Shown: positions 55,594 to 64,000 of the stretch, piece by piece
Position numbering within the stretch: position 1 is the first letter of the stretch
Layout of the letters: the number at the start of each line of letters is the position of its first letter
Source: Alcaligenes sp. SORT26
GTDB lineage: Bacteria > Pseudomonadota > Gammaproteobacteria > Burkholderiales > Burkholderiaceae_B
Reading direction: 5' to 3'
DNA length: 64,000 nucleotides
NCBI RefSeq assembly: GCF_017377875.1
Contig: NZ_CP070975.1
Span: 496,001 to 560,000, forward strand
The notes under the pieces: model-generated
The model's database searches: none
What the model saw: only the letters and a program-made list of their open reading frames with translations
Told to the model about the DNA's origin: nothing
Program-made: the position numbers and the translations under genes

Positions 55594-58059
55594 ATGATAG
55601 GGCGTGCATGTCTAGCCGCCTTTGTGGCTGCAGCAACATTGACCCATTTCCTGGCACCGTCTTATCTAAACCTGTCTATATGGTTTTGGCTGGGGGGCGT
55701 TTTGCTCTCCTTTCTGCTGGCGCTTCGTGTCCCTCTGAGCTATGTGCTGGTCTTTGCCTGCTTGGGGGCAAGTTATAGCGTCTGGCACATACAGGACAGG
55801 CTGAGCCAGGCGGTGCCCGCCGGTGATACCAATAAAGTCAGCCGCGTAGAGCTGGAGATTCAGTCCCTGGTGCAGATGGGTCCTGCCTACCGGCAGTTTC
55901 AGGCGCGAGTCTTAAGCTCGCAGCCGCCCGGCTTGCCCGAGCAAATTCTGGTGCGCTGGAATGCTAACCAGCGCCACTCCTTGTATCGTGAGCCTGCTGT
56001 GCAACGCTTTCCGGAGCTGATGCCCGGGCAGCGTTGGCGCATGTCCTTATTAGTCCGGCCCCCTCAAGGGGCCCGGAATCCCCATGGTTTTGACGCAGAG
56101 CGTCATGCCATCACACAGGGCTGGCGAGCCGTGGGGAGTGTGCGTGGTCAGCCCCAACAGTTGGACTTTGATCCGGCCCATTCCTGGGCCACCTGGACCG
56201 AGCGCCTGCGCCATTATTTGCGCAGTATCTTGATGCCTTACGTACAGGAACGGCGCTGGGGTGGGGTGATGCTGGCTTTGTCCTTGGGCGATCAAGCCAG
56301 TATCGCAGCGCCGGATTGGCTTGTTTTTAATCGCAGCGGCCTGACGCATCTGGTGTCCATCAGTGGGACTCACGTTACGTTTCTGGCGGTCTTGCTGGCC
56401 GGTTTAGTGTCATGGTGCTGGCGGCGTATTCGTTGGCGACGCTGGGTCTTAGCCGAGCAGATTCCAGCCCAGATCGCTGCTACCTGGGTGGGGATTGCCG
56501 GGGCGGGTGCTTATTGCGTGATTGCCGGGTGGGGCATTCCCGCTCAACGTACTTTTTTGATGTTGCTGGTGGTAGGGCTATGCCGCATCTGTGGTTTGCA
56601 CTTGGGTGCCAGTCGGACTTTACTGATCGCAGCGCTGGTCGTGGTGTTGCATGACCCTTGGGCGGGGCTGACAACGGGTTTTTATCTGTCTTTTGCTGCC
56701 GTGTCCGTGTTGTTCGCCTTTACGCATTTGATGGGGCAGATACCGCAGGCAGGTTCCGTGTGGCAGCGCTGGGGGCGGCGGATTTGGTTTGCGACTCAGC
56801 TACAAGTGCTGATTACGCTGGCCTTGCTGCCCGCCTTGGCCCCGCTTTTCCACGAAATATCTCTGGCTTCATTGCCCGCCAATGCCTACGCCATCACCCT
56901 GATCGGCTCTGTGGTGACGCCATTAGTCCTGGTTCTGTTGATTTTGGCTGCACTCCAGGCTCCGTCAGAGTGGTGTGAACGTGTTGCCCAGTTCGCTCAT
57001 GCGGTTCTGGATGCCACTATGCAGCCCACCGTCTGGCTGGCAGAGCGCAGTTTAGCCAGCGTGCCCGTGCTTGCTCAGCATTGGGCTTGGACCGTGCTGG
57101 CTTTGCTGGGCGTGTTGTTGATGCTTTTGCCCAAAGGCTTCGTGACTCGCCTAAGTGGCTTCTCACTGCTGATACCCGCACTGGCCCTGCGTCCCCCTTT
57201 GTTGCAGGAAGGGGACTGGGATTTGTATGCCCTGGATATCGGGCAGGGCAGTGCCGTGGTGTTGCGTACTCGCAGTCAGGTCTTGCTGTTTGATGTGGGT
57301 AATCGTTATGGCCCGGATTCGGATGAGGGCAAGCGCAGTATTGCTCCCTGGTTGAAAGCCAAGGGAATCGGGCATGTGGATACTTTGGTGCTGTCTCATG
57401 CCGATATGGACCATGTGGGCGGGACTCGCAGTGTCTTGCAGGCCGTCCCTGTGGGTCGCTCGTACAGCAGCTTTGATCTGGACGCGCATTTGAGCCGTGA
57501 AGAGCGTCTGTTAGGAGTCGCGTCTGGCTCCACTACGCGTCCGGATGAGGCGCTGCGTTGTGAGGAGGGGGTGAGTTGGGAGGTGGACGGCGTACGTTTT
57601 CGTTTTTGGTGGCCGCCAGCAGACGAGGCCCGATTCCAAGCCGCTTATGGCAGCGAGGAAGATAAAAACGCCATTAGCTGTGTGCTGGAGGTGCAGGGTG
57701 CGCGGCATAGCGCATTGCTTCTGGGGGATGCGGGTGTGGCGCAGGAGCAGGCCATTGTGGCCGCCGGTTTGAGGCCTGTCGATGTGGTCGTGGTGGGGCA
57801 TCATGGCTCCCGCACGTCGTCCGGGGCTCATTTTGTGAAACACATTCAGGCCGGATTGGCGATTGCTCAATTGGGTTGGTGGAACCGTTTTGGCCATCCG
57901 CATGCTGTGGTTCAGGCACGGTGGGAGCGTGCTGGTGCTTTATTTCTACGCACAGACCAATGGGGCGCACTGACGCTTGAGTCGCGCCCCTGGGCTCTGT
58001 ATTACTTTGGGGAGCGTGATCGTCATGCCCGCTATTGGCAGTCGCCAGCGCCACCCTGA
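55594..58059 (+). CDS. comEC: DNA internalisation protein ComEC/Rec2
   Basis: An 821-residue inner-membrane protein. After N-terminal helices and a soluble OB-fold-like DUF4131 region (to about 200), the Competence domain (about 230-500) includes LSLGDQASIAAPDWLVFNRSGLTHLVSISGTHVTF and GIPAQRTFLML. The C-terminal metallo-beta-lactamase-like domain carries HADMDHVGG and GHHGSRTSSG. It conducts single-stranded DNA across the inner membrane during transformation and degrades the other strand. The ATG at 55594 replaces an upstream frame at 55561. Presence suggests competence genes elsewhere. Confidence 0.93.
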   Translation: MIGRACLAAFVAAATLTHFLAPSYLNLSIWFWLGGVLLSFLLALRVPLSYVLVFACLGASYSVWHIQDRLSQAVPAGDTNKVSRVELEIQSLVQMGPAYRQFQARVLSSQPPGLPEQILVRWNANQRHSLYREPAVQRFPELMPGQRWRMSLLVRPPQGARNPHGFDAERHAITQGWRAVGSVRGQPQQLDFDPAHSWATWTERLRHYLRSILMPYVQERRWGGVMLALSLGDQASIAAPDWLVFNRSGLTHLVSISGTHVTFLAVLLAGLVSWCWRRIRWRRWVLAEQIPAQIAATWVGIAGAGAYCVIAGWGIPAQRTFLMLLVVGLCRICGLHLGASRTLLIAALVVVLHDPWAGLTTGFYLSFAAVSVLFAFTHLMGQIPQAGSVWQRWGRRIWFATQLQVLITLALLPALAPLFHEISLASLPANAYAITLIGSVVTPLVLVLLILAALQAPSEWCERVAQFAHAVLDATMQPTVWLAERSLASVPVLAQHWAWTVLALLGVLLMLLPKGFVTRLSGFSLLIPALALRPPLLQEGDWDLYALDIGQGSAVVLRTRSQVLLFDVGNRYGPDSDEGKRSIAPWLKAKGIGHVDTLVLSHADMDHVGGTRSVLQAVPVGRSYSSFDLDAHLSREERLLGVASGSTTRPDEALRCEEGVSWEVDGVRFRFWWPPADEARFQAAYGSEEDKNAISCVLEVQGARHSALLLGDAGVAQEQAIVAAGLRPVDVVVVGHHGSRTSSGAHFVKHIQAGLAIAQLGWWNRFGHPHAVVQARWERAGALFLRTDQWGALTLESRPWALYYFGERDRHARYWQSPAPP

Positions 58060-58141
58060 CAGCAGGACAGAAACGGCACAGTAAAGCCCCCCGGCTGGGC
58101 TACAATGCTCCTTTATTTGTCAAATTCTGGTCTGAGCGTTC

Positions 58142-59077
58142 ATGACAACTGATCTTCAGGAACCGCGCCTTAATTGGGTTATGTGTGCCAGTGCTTCGGG
58201 CACGCACCGCATGGCGTACTGGGAGTGGGGCGATCCTAATAACGACCAGGTCTTGATGTGCGTGCATGGTTTGACGCGTACAGGTCGGGATTTTGATCCC
58301 TTGGCTCAGCGCTTGTCCAAACGCTACCGTGTTGTGGCCCCCGATATTGTCGGGCGCGGCCGCTCAGACTGGTTGATTGACCCTGCGGCTTACGCCATCC
58401 CCCAGTACGTTGCCGATATGCTGGTGCTGATTGCCCGCTTGAAACCTGCGCGCTTGGATTGGGTAGGAACGTCGATGGGCGGACTGATTGCTTTAGGGCT
58501 GCACGGCGCACAAGCAATGTCAGCCATATTGCGTCCCACGCGTCCCGGCCCGGGTTTGGCCCCAGCACCCATGCAGTTGCCTTTGGGTCGTGTCGTGCTG
58601 AACGACGTAGGCCCGGCTTTGGATATGACGGGTTTGCAGCGCATTAGCGAATACGTCGGCCAGTCCGTGTTGTTTGACACCTTCGAGCAGGCCGTAGAGT
58701 ACGTACGTTCTGTATCCGCCTCGTTTGGAGAGCATTCCGATCAAGAGTGGGCTGATATGTCTCGCCATGTGTTTGTCGAGCATGAAGGCAAATGGCGTCG
58801 TCATTACGATTTGCGCTTGTCGCAGGCTTTTGCTCAGCAAGCAGATGTAGATCTGGAGGCGGCTCAGGCTTTGCTGTGGGGAGCTTACGAAGGCTTGCCA
58901 GACAAGGTCCTGATTGTGCGCGGGCAGGAGTCTGACCTCTTGCGGGCGGATATCGTCCAGGAAATGTTGCAGCGCAATCCCAATTCGCAGTTGGTGACCA
59001 TTCCCAAGGTGGGCCATGCGCCCATGCTGCGCAATGCTGAACAAATCGACCACATCGACTATTTTCTAGCTGGATAG
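58142..59077 (+). CDS. alpha/beta hydrolase
   Basis: A 311-residue alpha/beta-hydrolase-fold enzyme. The oxyanion HG motif is VHGLTRTG, the nucleophile elbow is GTSMGG (near residue 114), and the catalytic His is in KVGHAPMLRN. A Pro-rich cap insertion (RPTRPGPGLAPAPMQLPLG) follows the elbow. Substrate unknown. It lies between comEC and a PHP phosphoesterase, with gaps of 82 and 6 bp. Confidence 0.87.
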   Translation: MTTDLQEPRLNWVMCASASGTHRMAYWEWGDPNNDQVLMCVHGLTRTGRDFDPLAQRLSKRYRVVAPDIVGRGRSDWLIDPAAYAIPQYVADMLVLIARLKPARLDWVGTSMGGLIALGLHGAQAMSAILRPTRPGPGLAPAPMQLPLGRVVLNDVGPALDMTGLQRISEYVGQSVLFDTFEQAVEYVRSVSASFGEHSDQEWADMSRHVFVEHEGKWRRHYDLRLSQAFAQQADVDLEAAQALLWGAYEGLPDKVLIVRGQESDLLRADIVQEMLQRNPNSQLVTIPKVGHAPMLRNAEQIDHIDYFLAG

Positions 59078-59083
59078 CCCCCT

Positions 59084-59932
59084 ATGAGTGTTCAGGCCCG
59101 TTTGCCCGTTGATTTGCATTGCCACTCCATTTATTCAGATGGTGTGCTCAGCCCCGCGGAACTCGCCGCGCGTGCGCATGCTAACGGCGTGCAACTGTGG
59201 GCCCTGACAGATCATGACGAAATTGGCGGCTTGAAACTGGCCCGACAACATGCCCAGGACTTGGGCATGCGGTTTGTGGACGGGGTGGAAGTCTCGGTAA
59301 CCTGGGCCAATAAAACGATTCATATTGTGGGCCTGGGTGTGGACCCGGATCATGCGGCTTTGCAGCAGGCTTTGCATGATGTGCGGGCAGGTCGTGAGCA
59401 ACGTGCCCGTTTGATGGGCGAGCGCCTGGCCGAGTTGGGTTTCCCGGATGCCTACGAAGGGGCCGTTCCGTTTGCTGCCAACCCTGAACTGATCAGCCGA
59501 ACCCACTTTGCGCGCTTTCTGGTGCAGAAAGGGTATTGCGCGGATATGAATGAAGCCTTTCGCCGTTATCTGGCAGATGGCAAGCCCGCCGCCGTGACTA
59601 CTGTCTGGGCTAGCCTGGAAGAAGCGGTGGGCTGGATACGGCAGGCTGGCGGTAAAGCGATCATTGCTCACCCTGGCCGTTATGAACTGGATGACACCCG
59701 CAGCCATGCCCTCTACACCCAGTTTCTGGAATTGGGCGGTGTCGGTATTGAAGTGCTGACAGGCAGTCATTCCCCGCAGGAATACAGCGTGTATGCCCAA
59801 GTGGCGCGCAGCTATGGTTTTGAAGTGTCCTGTGGTTCGGATTTTCACGGTCCCAGCGAAGGGCGGGTGGATTTAGGCGGTTTGCCCCCTTTGCCCTCGG
59901 GATTGAAACCCGTTTGGCAGGAGTGGCTCTAG
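59084..59932 (+). CDS. rnm: PHP-domain phosphoesterase (RNase AM / YciV type)
   Basis: A 282-residue PHP-domain enzyme. Metal-binding motifs are VDLHCHSIYSDG, LTDHDEIGG, VEVS, IAHPGRY and GSDFHGP. It matches YciV/Rnm of E. coli and the characterised Chromobacterium enzyme, which hydrolyse 3',5'-nucleoside bisphosphates and 5' ends of short RNAs. It starts 6 bp after the hydrolase, and greB follows after 16 bp. Confidence 0.88.
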   Translation: MSVQARLPVDLHCHSIYSDGVLSPAELAARAHANGVQLWALTDHDEIGGLKLARQHAQDLGMRFVDGVEVSVTWANKTIHIVGLGVDPDHAALQQALHDVRAGREQRARLMGERLAELGFPDAYEGAVPFAANPELISRTHFARFLVQKGYCADMNEAFRRYLADGKPAAVTTVWASLEEAVGWIRQAGGKAIIAHPGRYELDDTRSHALYTQFLELGGVGIEVLTGSHSPQEYSVYAQVARSYGFEVSCGSDFHGPSEGRVDLGGLPPLPSGLKPVWQEWL

Positions 59933-59948
59933 CAGGAGCCTTGAAATT

Positions 59949-60542
59949 ATGAATAAAGCCTTTGTGAAAGAGTCCGATCAGGACGATGACGACGAGCTGG
60001 AGTCCCCCGACAGCGCTTTGCCCAGCGGCACCAAGAATTACATGACGGTGCTGGGCTACCGCCGTTTGCGTGGCGAGCTTAGCCATTTAATGAACAAAGA
60101 ACGGCCCGAGGTCGTACAAATCGTCTCGTGGGCTGCCTCCAATGGCGACCGTTCCGAGAATGGTGATTATCTGTACGGTAAAAAGCGCCTGCGGGAAATT
60201 GACCGTCGTATCCGTTTTCTGACCAAGCGCCTGGAAATTGCCGAAGTGGTCGACCCGGGCTTGCAGCCCAATCCCGATCAGGTCTTTTTTGGCGCAACCG
60301 TTGTCTATAGCGACAGCCAGGGCGAGGAGTTCACCATCACCATCGTGGGTGTAGATGAGGCCGAGCCGTTGCAAGGCCGTATAAGCTGGATTTCCCCTGT
60401 GGCCCGAGCCCTGATCAAGGCGCGTGAGGGCGACACGGTAGTTCTGCGTACGCCAGCGGGCAAGGAAGAACTGGATATTCTGGAAGTTTCTTACCCTGAG
60501 CCTGCGCCCGCCCCAGATCTGGACGGAGACAGCCCGATTTGA
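59949..60542 (+). CDS. greB: transcription elongation factor GreB
   Basis: A 197-residue Gre factor. The N-terminal coiled coil carries the acidic tip SENGDYLYGKKRLREIDRR, which stimulates RNA cleavage by stalled RNA polymerase. The C-terminal FKBP-like domain includes GATVVYSDSQGEE and GRISWISPVARAL, with the GreB-type SPVARAL. An acidic N-terminal extension (DQDDDDELESPDS) and a Pro-rich tail make it longer than E. coli GreB (158). Confidence 0.93.
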   Translation: MNKAFVKESDQDDDDELESPDSALPSGTKNYMTVLGYRRLRGELSHLMNKERPEVVQIVSWAASNGDRSENGDYLYGKKRLREIDRRIRFLTKRLEIAEVVDPGLQPNPDQVFFGATVVYSDSQGEEFTITIVGVDEAEPLQGRISWISPVARALIKAREGDTVVLRTPAGKEELDILEVSYPEPAPAPDLDGDSPI

Positions 60543-60684
60543 ACGCCATACCAGGTCCGTATTGGAGATTACGGGGCGCTAATCGCTCCGGCCCCTCAAG
60601 ACGTCTTGCCGAACTTGCCGGTTTGAGTGCGTCTTCTGACCTGCTTGAGCTGTCTTTGTTTGAACTGAGTTTTCCCTTTTTGTG

Positions 60685-60740
60685 CACGCCATTTACCGAT
60701 GTGACCTCTTGTGTCGCTTCCGGTTAAAATGGCGTGTTTT
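60685..60740 (+). promoter_or_regulatory. promoter/terminator-like element upstream of purL
   Basis: An imperfect inverted repeat, CACGCCATTTACCG (60685-60698) and CGGTTAAAATGGCGTG (60721-60736), precedes a T-rich stretch. The same span contains GTGACC and TAAAAT at 18 bp, a plausible -35/-10 for purL. It may end greB, start purL, or both. Confidence 0.4.
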
Positions 60741-60774
60741 CTATTTCCCCCACCTTTTTTGCCCCTCCCGTATC

Positions 60775-63700
60775 GTGAGCCAAATCCTGTACTTCCCCGG
60801 TTCGTCCGTGCTCTCCGCATTTCGTCGTGAGCGTTTGCTAGAGCGTGTCGAGCAGCGTCAACTGCCTGTTGCCGACATTCTTGCCTTGCACGAATACTAC
60901 GTCTGGACTGATGAGTCCGGCCTGGATGCCAGTGCGCGTCAGCACCTCAGCGATCTGCTGGACGATGGTCTGCCTGCGCTGGACCCTCAGCCGCCTAAAG
61001 GCGCCTTGGTTCTGCGTGTGGTGCCTCGTCTGGGTACCGTGTCCCCTTGGGCCAGTAAAGCAACTGATATCGCTCACAACTGTGGCTTGAATGCGGTCCG
61101 CCGTATCGAGCGCGGTGTGCGTTACATCATTACCCCCAAGCGTGGTCTGCTGGGTAACAAAGAGCTGGATCAGGCTCAGTTGGAGCAACTGGCTGCCTTG
61201 TTGCACGACCGCATGACAGAAACGGTAGTGGGCCTGGACTTTAATGGTCAGGACTTGTTTACGCAGTTGGACGGCAAGCCTATCCAGACCGTGGATATTC
61301 TGGGTGGTGGTGTCGCAACCTTGCAGCAGGCCAACGAAGAAATGGGTCTGGCGCTGTCCGAAGACGAAATTGAATACCTGATGGAGGCGTTCACCCGTCT
61401 GGGTCGTAACCCTCACGACGTAGAACTGATGATGTTCGCGCAAGCCAATAGCGAACATTGCCGTCACAAGATTTTTAATGCACAGTGGGTGATCGACGGC
61501 GAAAACCAGGGCAAAACACTGTTTGGCATGATTCGTGAAACTCACGCGGCTCAGCCTGAAAACACCGTGGTGGCGTATGCGGATAACGCCGCCATCATGA
61601 CGGGTGGCCCTGCCACCTTGTTCCACGCCGGTATCAACGATCAGGCTAACGAGCCTGTATACCAGCGCCACGAAGCGCTGGTTCACACCTTGATGAAAGT
61701 GGAAACCCACAATCACCCCACGGCAATTGCGCCGTTCCCTGGTGCATCTACCGGTGCTGGTGGCGAGATTCGTGACGAAGGTGCAACTGGCCGTGGCTCC
61801 AAGCCCAAAGCAGGCTTGACCGGCTTTACCGTTTCCAACCTGTGCTTCCCCGAGCAGATGGAACCTTGGGAAAAAGATTCCCACGGTATCCCCGACCGTA
61901 TCGCCAGCCCGCTGGACATCATGATTGAAGGCCCGATTGGTGGTGCGGCCTTCAATAACGAATTTGGTCGTCCCAATCTGCTGGGTTACTTCCGTACCTT
62001 TGAACAAACGGCTGGCGATCAGCGCTGGGGCTACCACAAGCCCATCATGATTGCCGGTGGTCTGGGTTCGATTGATGATCGCCTGACCCATAAAGATCCG
62101 CTGCCCGTCGGCGCCTTGCTGATTCAGTTGGGTGGTCCAGGCATGCGTATTGGTATGGGCGGTGGAGCTGCTTCCAGCATGGGCGTTGGTGCCAACCGTG
62201 CTGAACTGGACTTTGACTCCGTGCAGCGTGGCAACCCGGAGATGGAACGCCGTGCCCAAGAGGTTATTGACCGTTGCTGGCAGCAGGGCGAGAACAACCC
62301 TGTTATTGCTATCCACGACGTGGGGGCGGGTGGTTTGTCCAACGCTTTCCCGGAATTGGTGAACGATGCCGAGCGTGGCGCTATTTTTGAACTGACACGA
62401 GTTCCTCTGGAGGAGTCGGGTCTGTCGCCTGCTGAAATCTGGTCGAATGAATCCCAGGAGCGTTACGTCCTGGCTATTCTGCCCAAGGATTTGCCGCGTT
62501 TTGAGCGTATCGCTCAGCGCGAACGCTGCCCCTTTGCGGTTGTCGGTGTCGCTACTGAAGAACGTCAATTGCGCGTGACCTTCGGTGAAGGCCTGCCAGG
62601 CGTAGATGAAGTACATACCCCCAAGAGCATCGAGGAGCGTCCTGTCGACGTCCCTATGGATGTGATTCTGGGTAAAGCCCCACGCATGGAACGTGACGTC
62701 AAGCGCCTGGAAGGCGTTGCCGAGCCACTGGATCTGACCCTTATCCCTCTGGCCGAAGCCATGCACCGGGTGCTTCGTCACCCCACCGTGGCCAATAAAA
62801 CCTTCTTGATCAGCATTGGCGATCGTAGCGTGGGTGGTCTGTGCAGCCGCGATCAGATGGTTGGTCCTTGGCAAGTCCCCGTGGCCGACTGCGCGGTGAC
62901 CCTGGCCGATTTTGAAGGCGTACGTGGTGAAGCCATGTCCATGGGCGAGCGTAGCCCTAGCGCCATGATCGATGCCGCCGCCTCGGGCCGTATGGCTGTG
63001 GCCGAAGCGCTGACCAACCTGGTTGCCAGCGATGTGCGCGATCTGAAAGACGTCAAACTGTCCGCCAACTGGATGGCCGCTTGCGGCGTAGACGGCCAGG
63101 ACGCCGCCTTGTTCGACACCGTTCAGGCTGTTAGCCAGTGGTGCCAGAGCCTGGGTCTGTCCATTCCCGTGGGCAAGGATTCCTTGTCCATGCGTACAAG
63201 CTGGGAACAGGACGGTGAATCCCGTCAGGTGATTTCCCCCGTTTCTCTGGTTGTGACTGCTTTTGCTCAAGTGGCTGACGTACGTCGCACCTTGACTCCC
63301 CAACTGAAGACCACTCAGGGCGACACGGCCTTGGTCTTGATCGATCTGGGGCAGGGCAAACAACGCATGGGCGCTTCGGTACTGGCTCATGCTTTCAATC
63401 AGGTCGGTCAGTCCGTCCCCGATATGCAAGATGCAGAAGCCATGTTGGCTTTTGTGAAAGTCATTCGCCAATTGGCCGATCAGGAACTGATCCTGGCCTA
63501 CCACGACCGTTCCGACGGTGGCTTGGCCGCGACTGTGGCCGAAATGGCCTTCGCCGGTCACACAGGCGTGTCCGTGAATCTGGATATGTTGACCATTGAT
63601 CCGCATGCAGCGGATTGGGGTGACTTCAAGATTCGTGCCGAACAAGTGTCTGTCCAACGTGACGAAATCACCTTGCGCGCCTTGTTTAACGAAGAAGCCG

Positions 63701-64000
63701 GTGCGGTTATTCAGGTGCCTCTGGCCAAGCGTGATCAGGTCATGCAAACCCTGCGTGAAGCAGGCCTGTCTGCTTACTCCCACGTTATTGGCAGCCTGAA
63801 CAAGACCGATCAGGTTGAGTTCTACCGCGATGGTGCGTGCATCTACCAAGCTCCTCGTGTCGAATTGGCACAACAGTGGAGCGAAGTAAGTCGCCGTATC
63901 ATGGAGCGCCGCGACAACCCCGCTTGCGCACAGGCAGAGTTTGATCGTTGGGAAGACGTACAGGACCCTGGCATTTCCCCTCGTGTCATCTTCAATCCAC
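60775..64000 (+). CDS. purL: phosphoribosylformylglycinamidine synthase PurL, 3' end beyond right edge
   Basis: About 1,075 codons of the large-type FGAM synthase are visible from GTG 60775; the family is about 1,300 residues. The N-terminus ([19 protein letters not shown]) and [23 protein letters not shown] match the purS-like domain. [10 protein letters not shown] (about residues 308-317) and [15 protein letters not shown] are active-site motifs of the ATP-binding domain. The second half repeats the fold. The C-terminal glutaminase domain is cut off by the window edge. It performs the fourth step of purine synthesis. There is no clear Shine-Dalgarno before the GTG. A 1,011-codon frame on the opposite strand is a shadow. 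Confidence 0.95.
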   Translation, partial: MSQILYFPGSSVLSAFRRERLLERVEQRQLPVADILALHEYYVWTDESGLDASARQHLSDLLDDGLPALDPQPPKGALVLRVVPRLGTVSPWASKATDIAHNCGLNAVRRIERGVRYIITPKRGLLGNKELDQAQLEQLAALLHDRMTETVVGLDFNGQDLFTQLDGKPIQTVDILGGGVATLQQANEEMGLALSEDEIEYLMEAFTRLGRNPHDVELMMFAQANSEHCRHKIFNAQWVIDGENQGKTLFGMIRETHAAQPENTVVAYADNAAIMTGGPATLFHAGINDQANEPVYQRHEALVHTLMKVETHNHPTAIAPFPGASTGAGGEIRDEGATGRGSKPKAGLTGFTVSNLCFPEQMEPWEKDSHGIPDRIASPLDIMIEGPIGGAAFNNEFGRPNLLGYFRTFEQTAGDQRWGYHKPIMIAGGLGSIDDRLTHKDPLPVGALLIQLGGPGMRIGMGGGAASSMGVGANRAELDFDSVQRGNPEMERRAQEVIDRCWQQGENNPVIAIHDVGAGGLSNAFPELVNDAERGAIFELTRVPLEESGLSPAEIWSNESQERYVLAILPKDLPRFERIAQRERCPFAVVGVATEERQLRVTFGEGLPGVDEVHTPKSIEERPVDVPMDVILGKAPRMERDVKRLEGVAEPLDLTLIPLAEAMHRVLRHPTVANKTFLISIGDRSVGGLCSRDQMVGPWQVPVADCAVTLADFEGVRGEAMSMGERSPSAMIDAAASGRMAVAEALTNLVASDVRDLKDVKLSANWMAACGVDGQDAALFDTVQAVSQWCQSLGLSIPVGKDSLSMRTSWEQDGESRQVISPVSLVVTAFAQVADVRRTLTPQLKTTQGDTALVLIDLGQGKQRMGASVLAHAFNQVGQSVPDMQDAEAMLAFVKVIRQLADQELILAYHDRSDGGLAATVAEMAFAGHTGVSVNLDMLTIDPHAADWGDFKIRAEQVSVQRDEITLRALFNEEAGAVIQVPLAKRDQVMQTLREAGLSAYSHVIGSLNKTDQVEFYRDGACIYQAPRVELAQQWSEVSRRIMERRDNPACAQAEFDRWEDVQDPGISPRVIFNP

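Noticed and set aside
60838-63873. 1,011-codon open frame on the minus strand opposite purL
   Set aside because: Its product has no recognisable domain and mirrors the codon bias of purL, which has unmistakable FGAM synthase motifs on the plus strand.

Overview
The window is a contiguous stretch of bacterial chromosome, almost fully coding and mostly housekeeping. Protein content and gene order (tig-clpP-clpX-lon, prfB-SDR-lysS, recJ next to lolC/F-lolD, LMW phosphatase-iscR-iscS) point to a betaproteobacterium of the Burkholderiales, most likely Alcaligenaceae and probably Alcaligenes. That placement is inferred from recognised protein families, not from a database search. I see no insertion sequence, prophage, CRISPR array or rRNA. 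One tRNA gene, tRNA-Leu(UAG), is present.

Layout. 1-2300: a partial gene at the left edge, then a YhhS-like MFS transporter divergent from a TetR regulator. 2400-7200: a tight minus-strand operon dapD-dapE-prmB-yheS (lysine/peptidoglycan precursor synthesis, ribosomal protein L3 methylation, ABC-F ATPase). 7200-17700: an accessory-looking stretch of transporters and small envelope proteins. It includes an AT-rich gap with a 24-residue membrane peptide gene in front of a larger membrane protein, an AraC regulator divergent from TauE/SafE, an SLC13 permease, a thioesterase, a DUF1090 protein, an anchored nuclease, a lipoprotein, a bile-acid-symporter-family carrier and an AmiS/UreI channel. 17700-21550: soxR divergent from an MFS exporter with a clear SoxR-type promoter, an unannotated 34-residue proline-rich ORF, a cold-shock protein, and tRNA-Leu. 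21670-29160: a CoA-transferase, then tig, clpP, clpX and lon. 29600-32210: lexA (with its own SOS box), a GNAT acetyltransferase and tyrB on the minus strand. 32295-38608: uvrB, LMW tyrosine phosphatase, iscR-iscS-iscU-iscA and a methylglyoxal synthase gene. 38800-44383 (minus): lysS, SDR, prfB (programmed +1 frameshift), a chemoreceptor and infA. 45077-49721: two EamA transporters, a soluble PAS chemoreceptor and a second bile-acid-symporter-family carrier. 49839-60542: recJ and a conserved hypothetical (minus), then lolC/F, lolD, tatD, comEC, a hydrolase, a PHP phosphoesterase and greB. From 60775: purL, cut by the right edge.

The most unusual region is the isc locus. The IscU homologue aligns without gaps to E. 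coli IscU through the active site but has Thr at position 37 and Ala at position 39 in place of the cluster-ligand Cys and conserved Asp. Its partner IscS has a shortened, divergent C-terminus. IscR has a longer spacing between its second and third cluster cysteines. The hscB-hscA-fdx genes that normally follow iscA are replaced by a two-domain methylglyoxal synthase. Other points worth a second look are the 24-residue and 34-residue small ORFs, the SoxR-controlled exporter, and structured leaders upstream of both EamA transporters.
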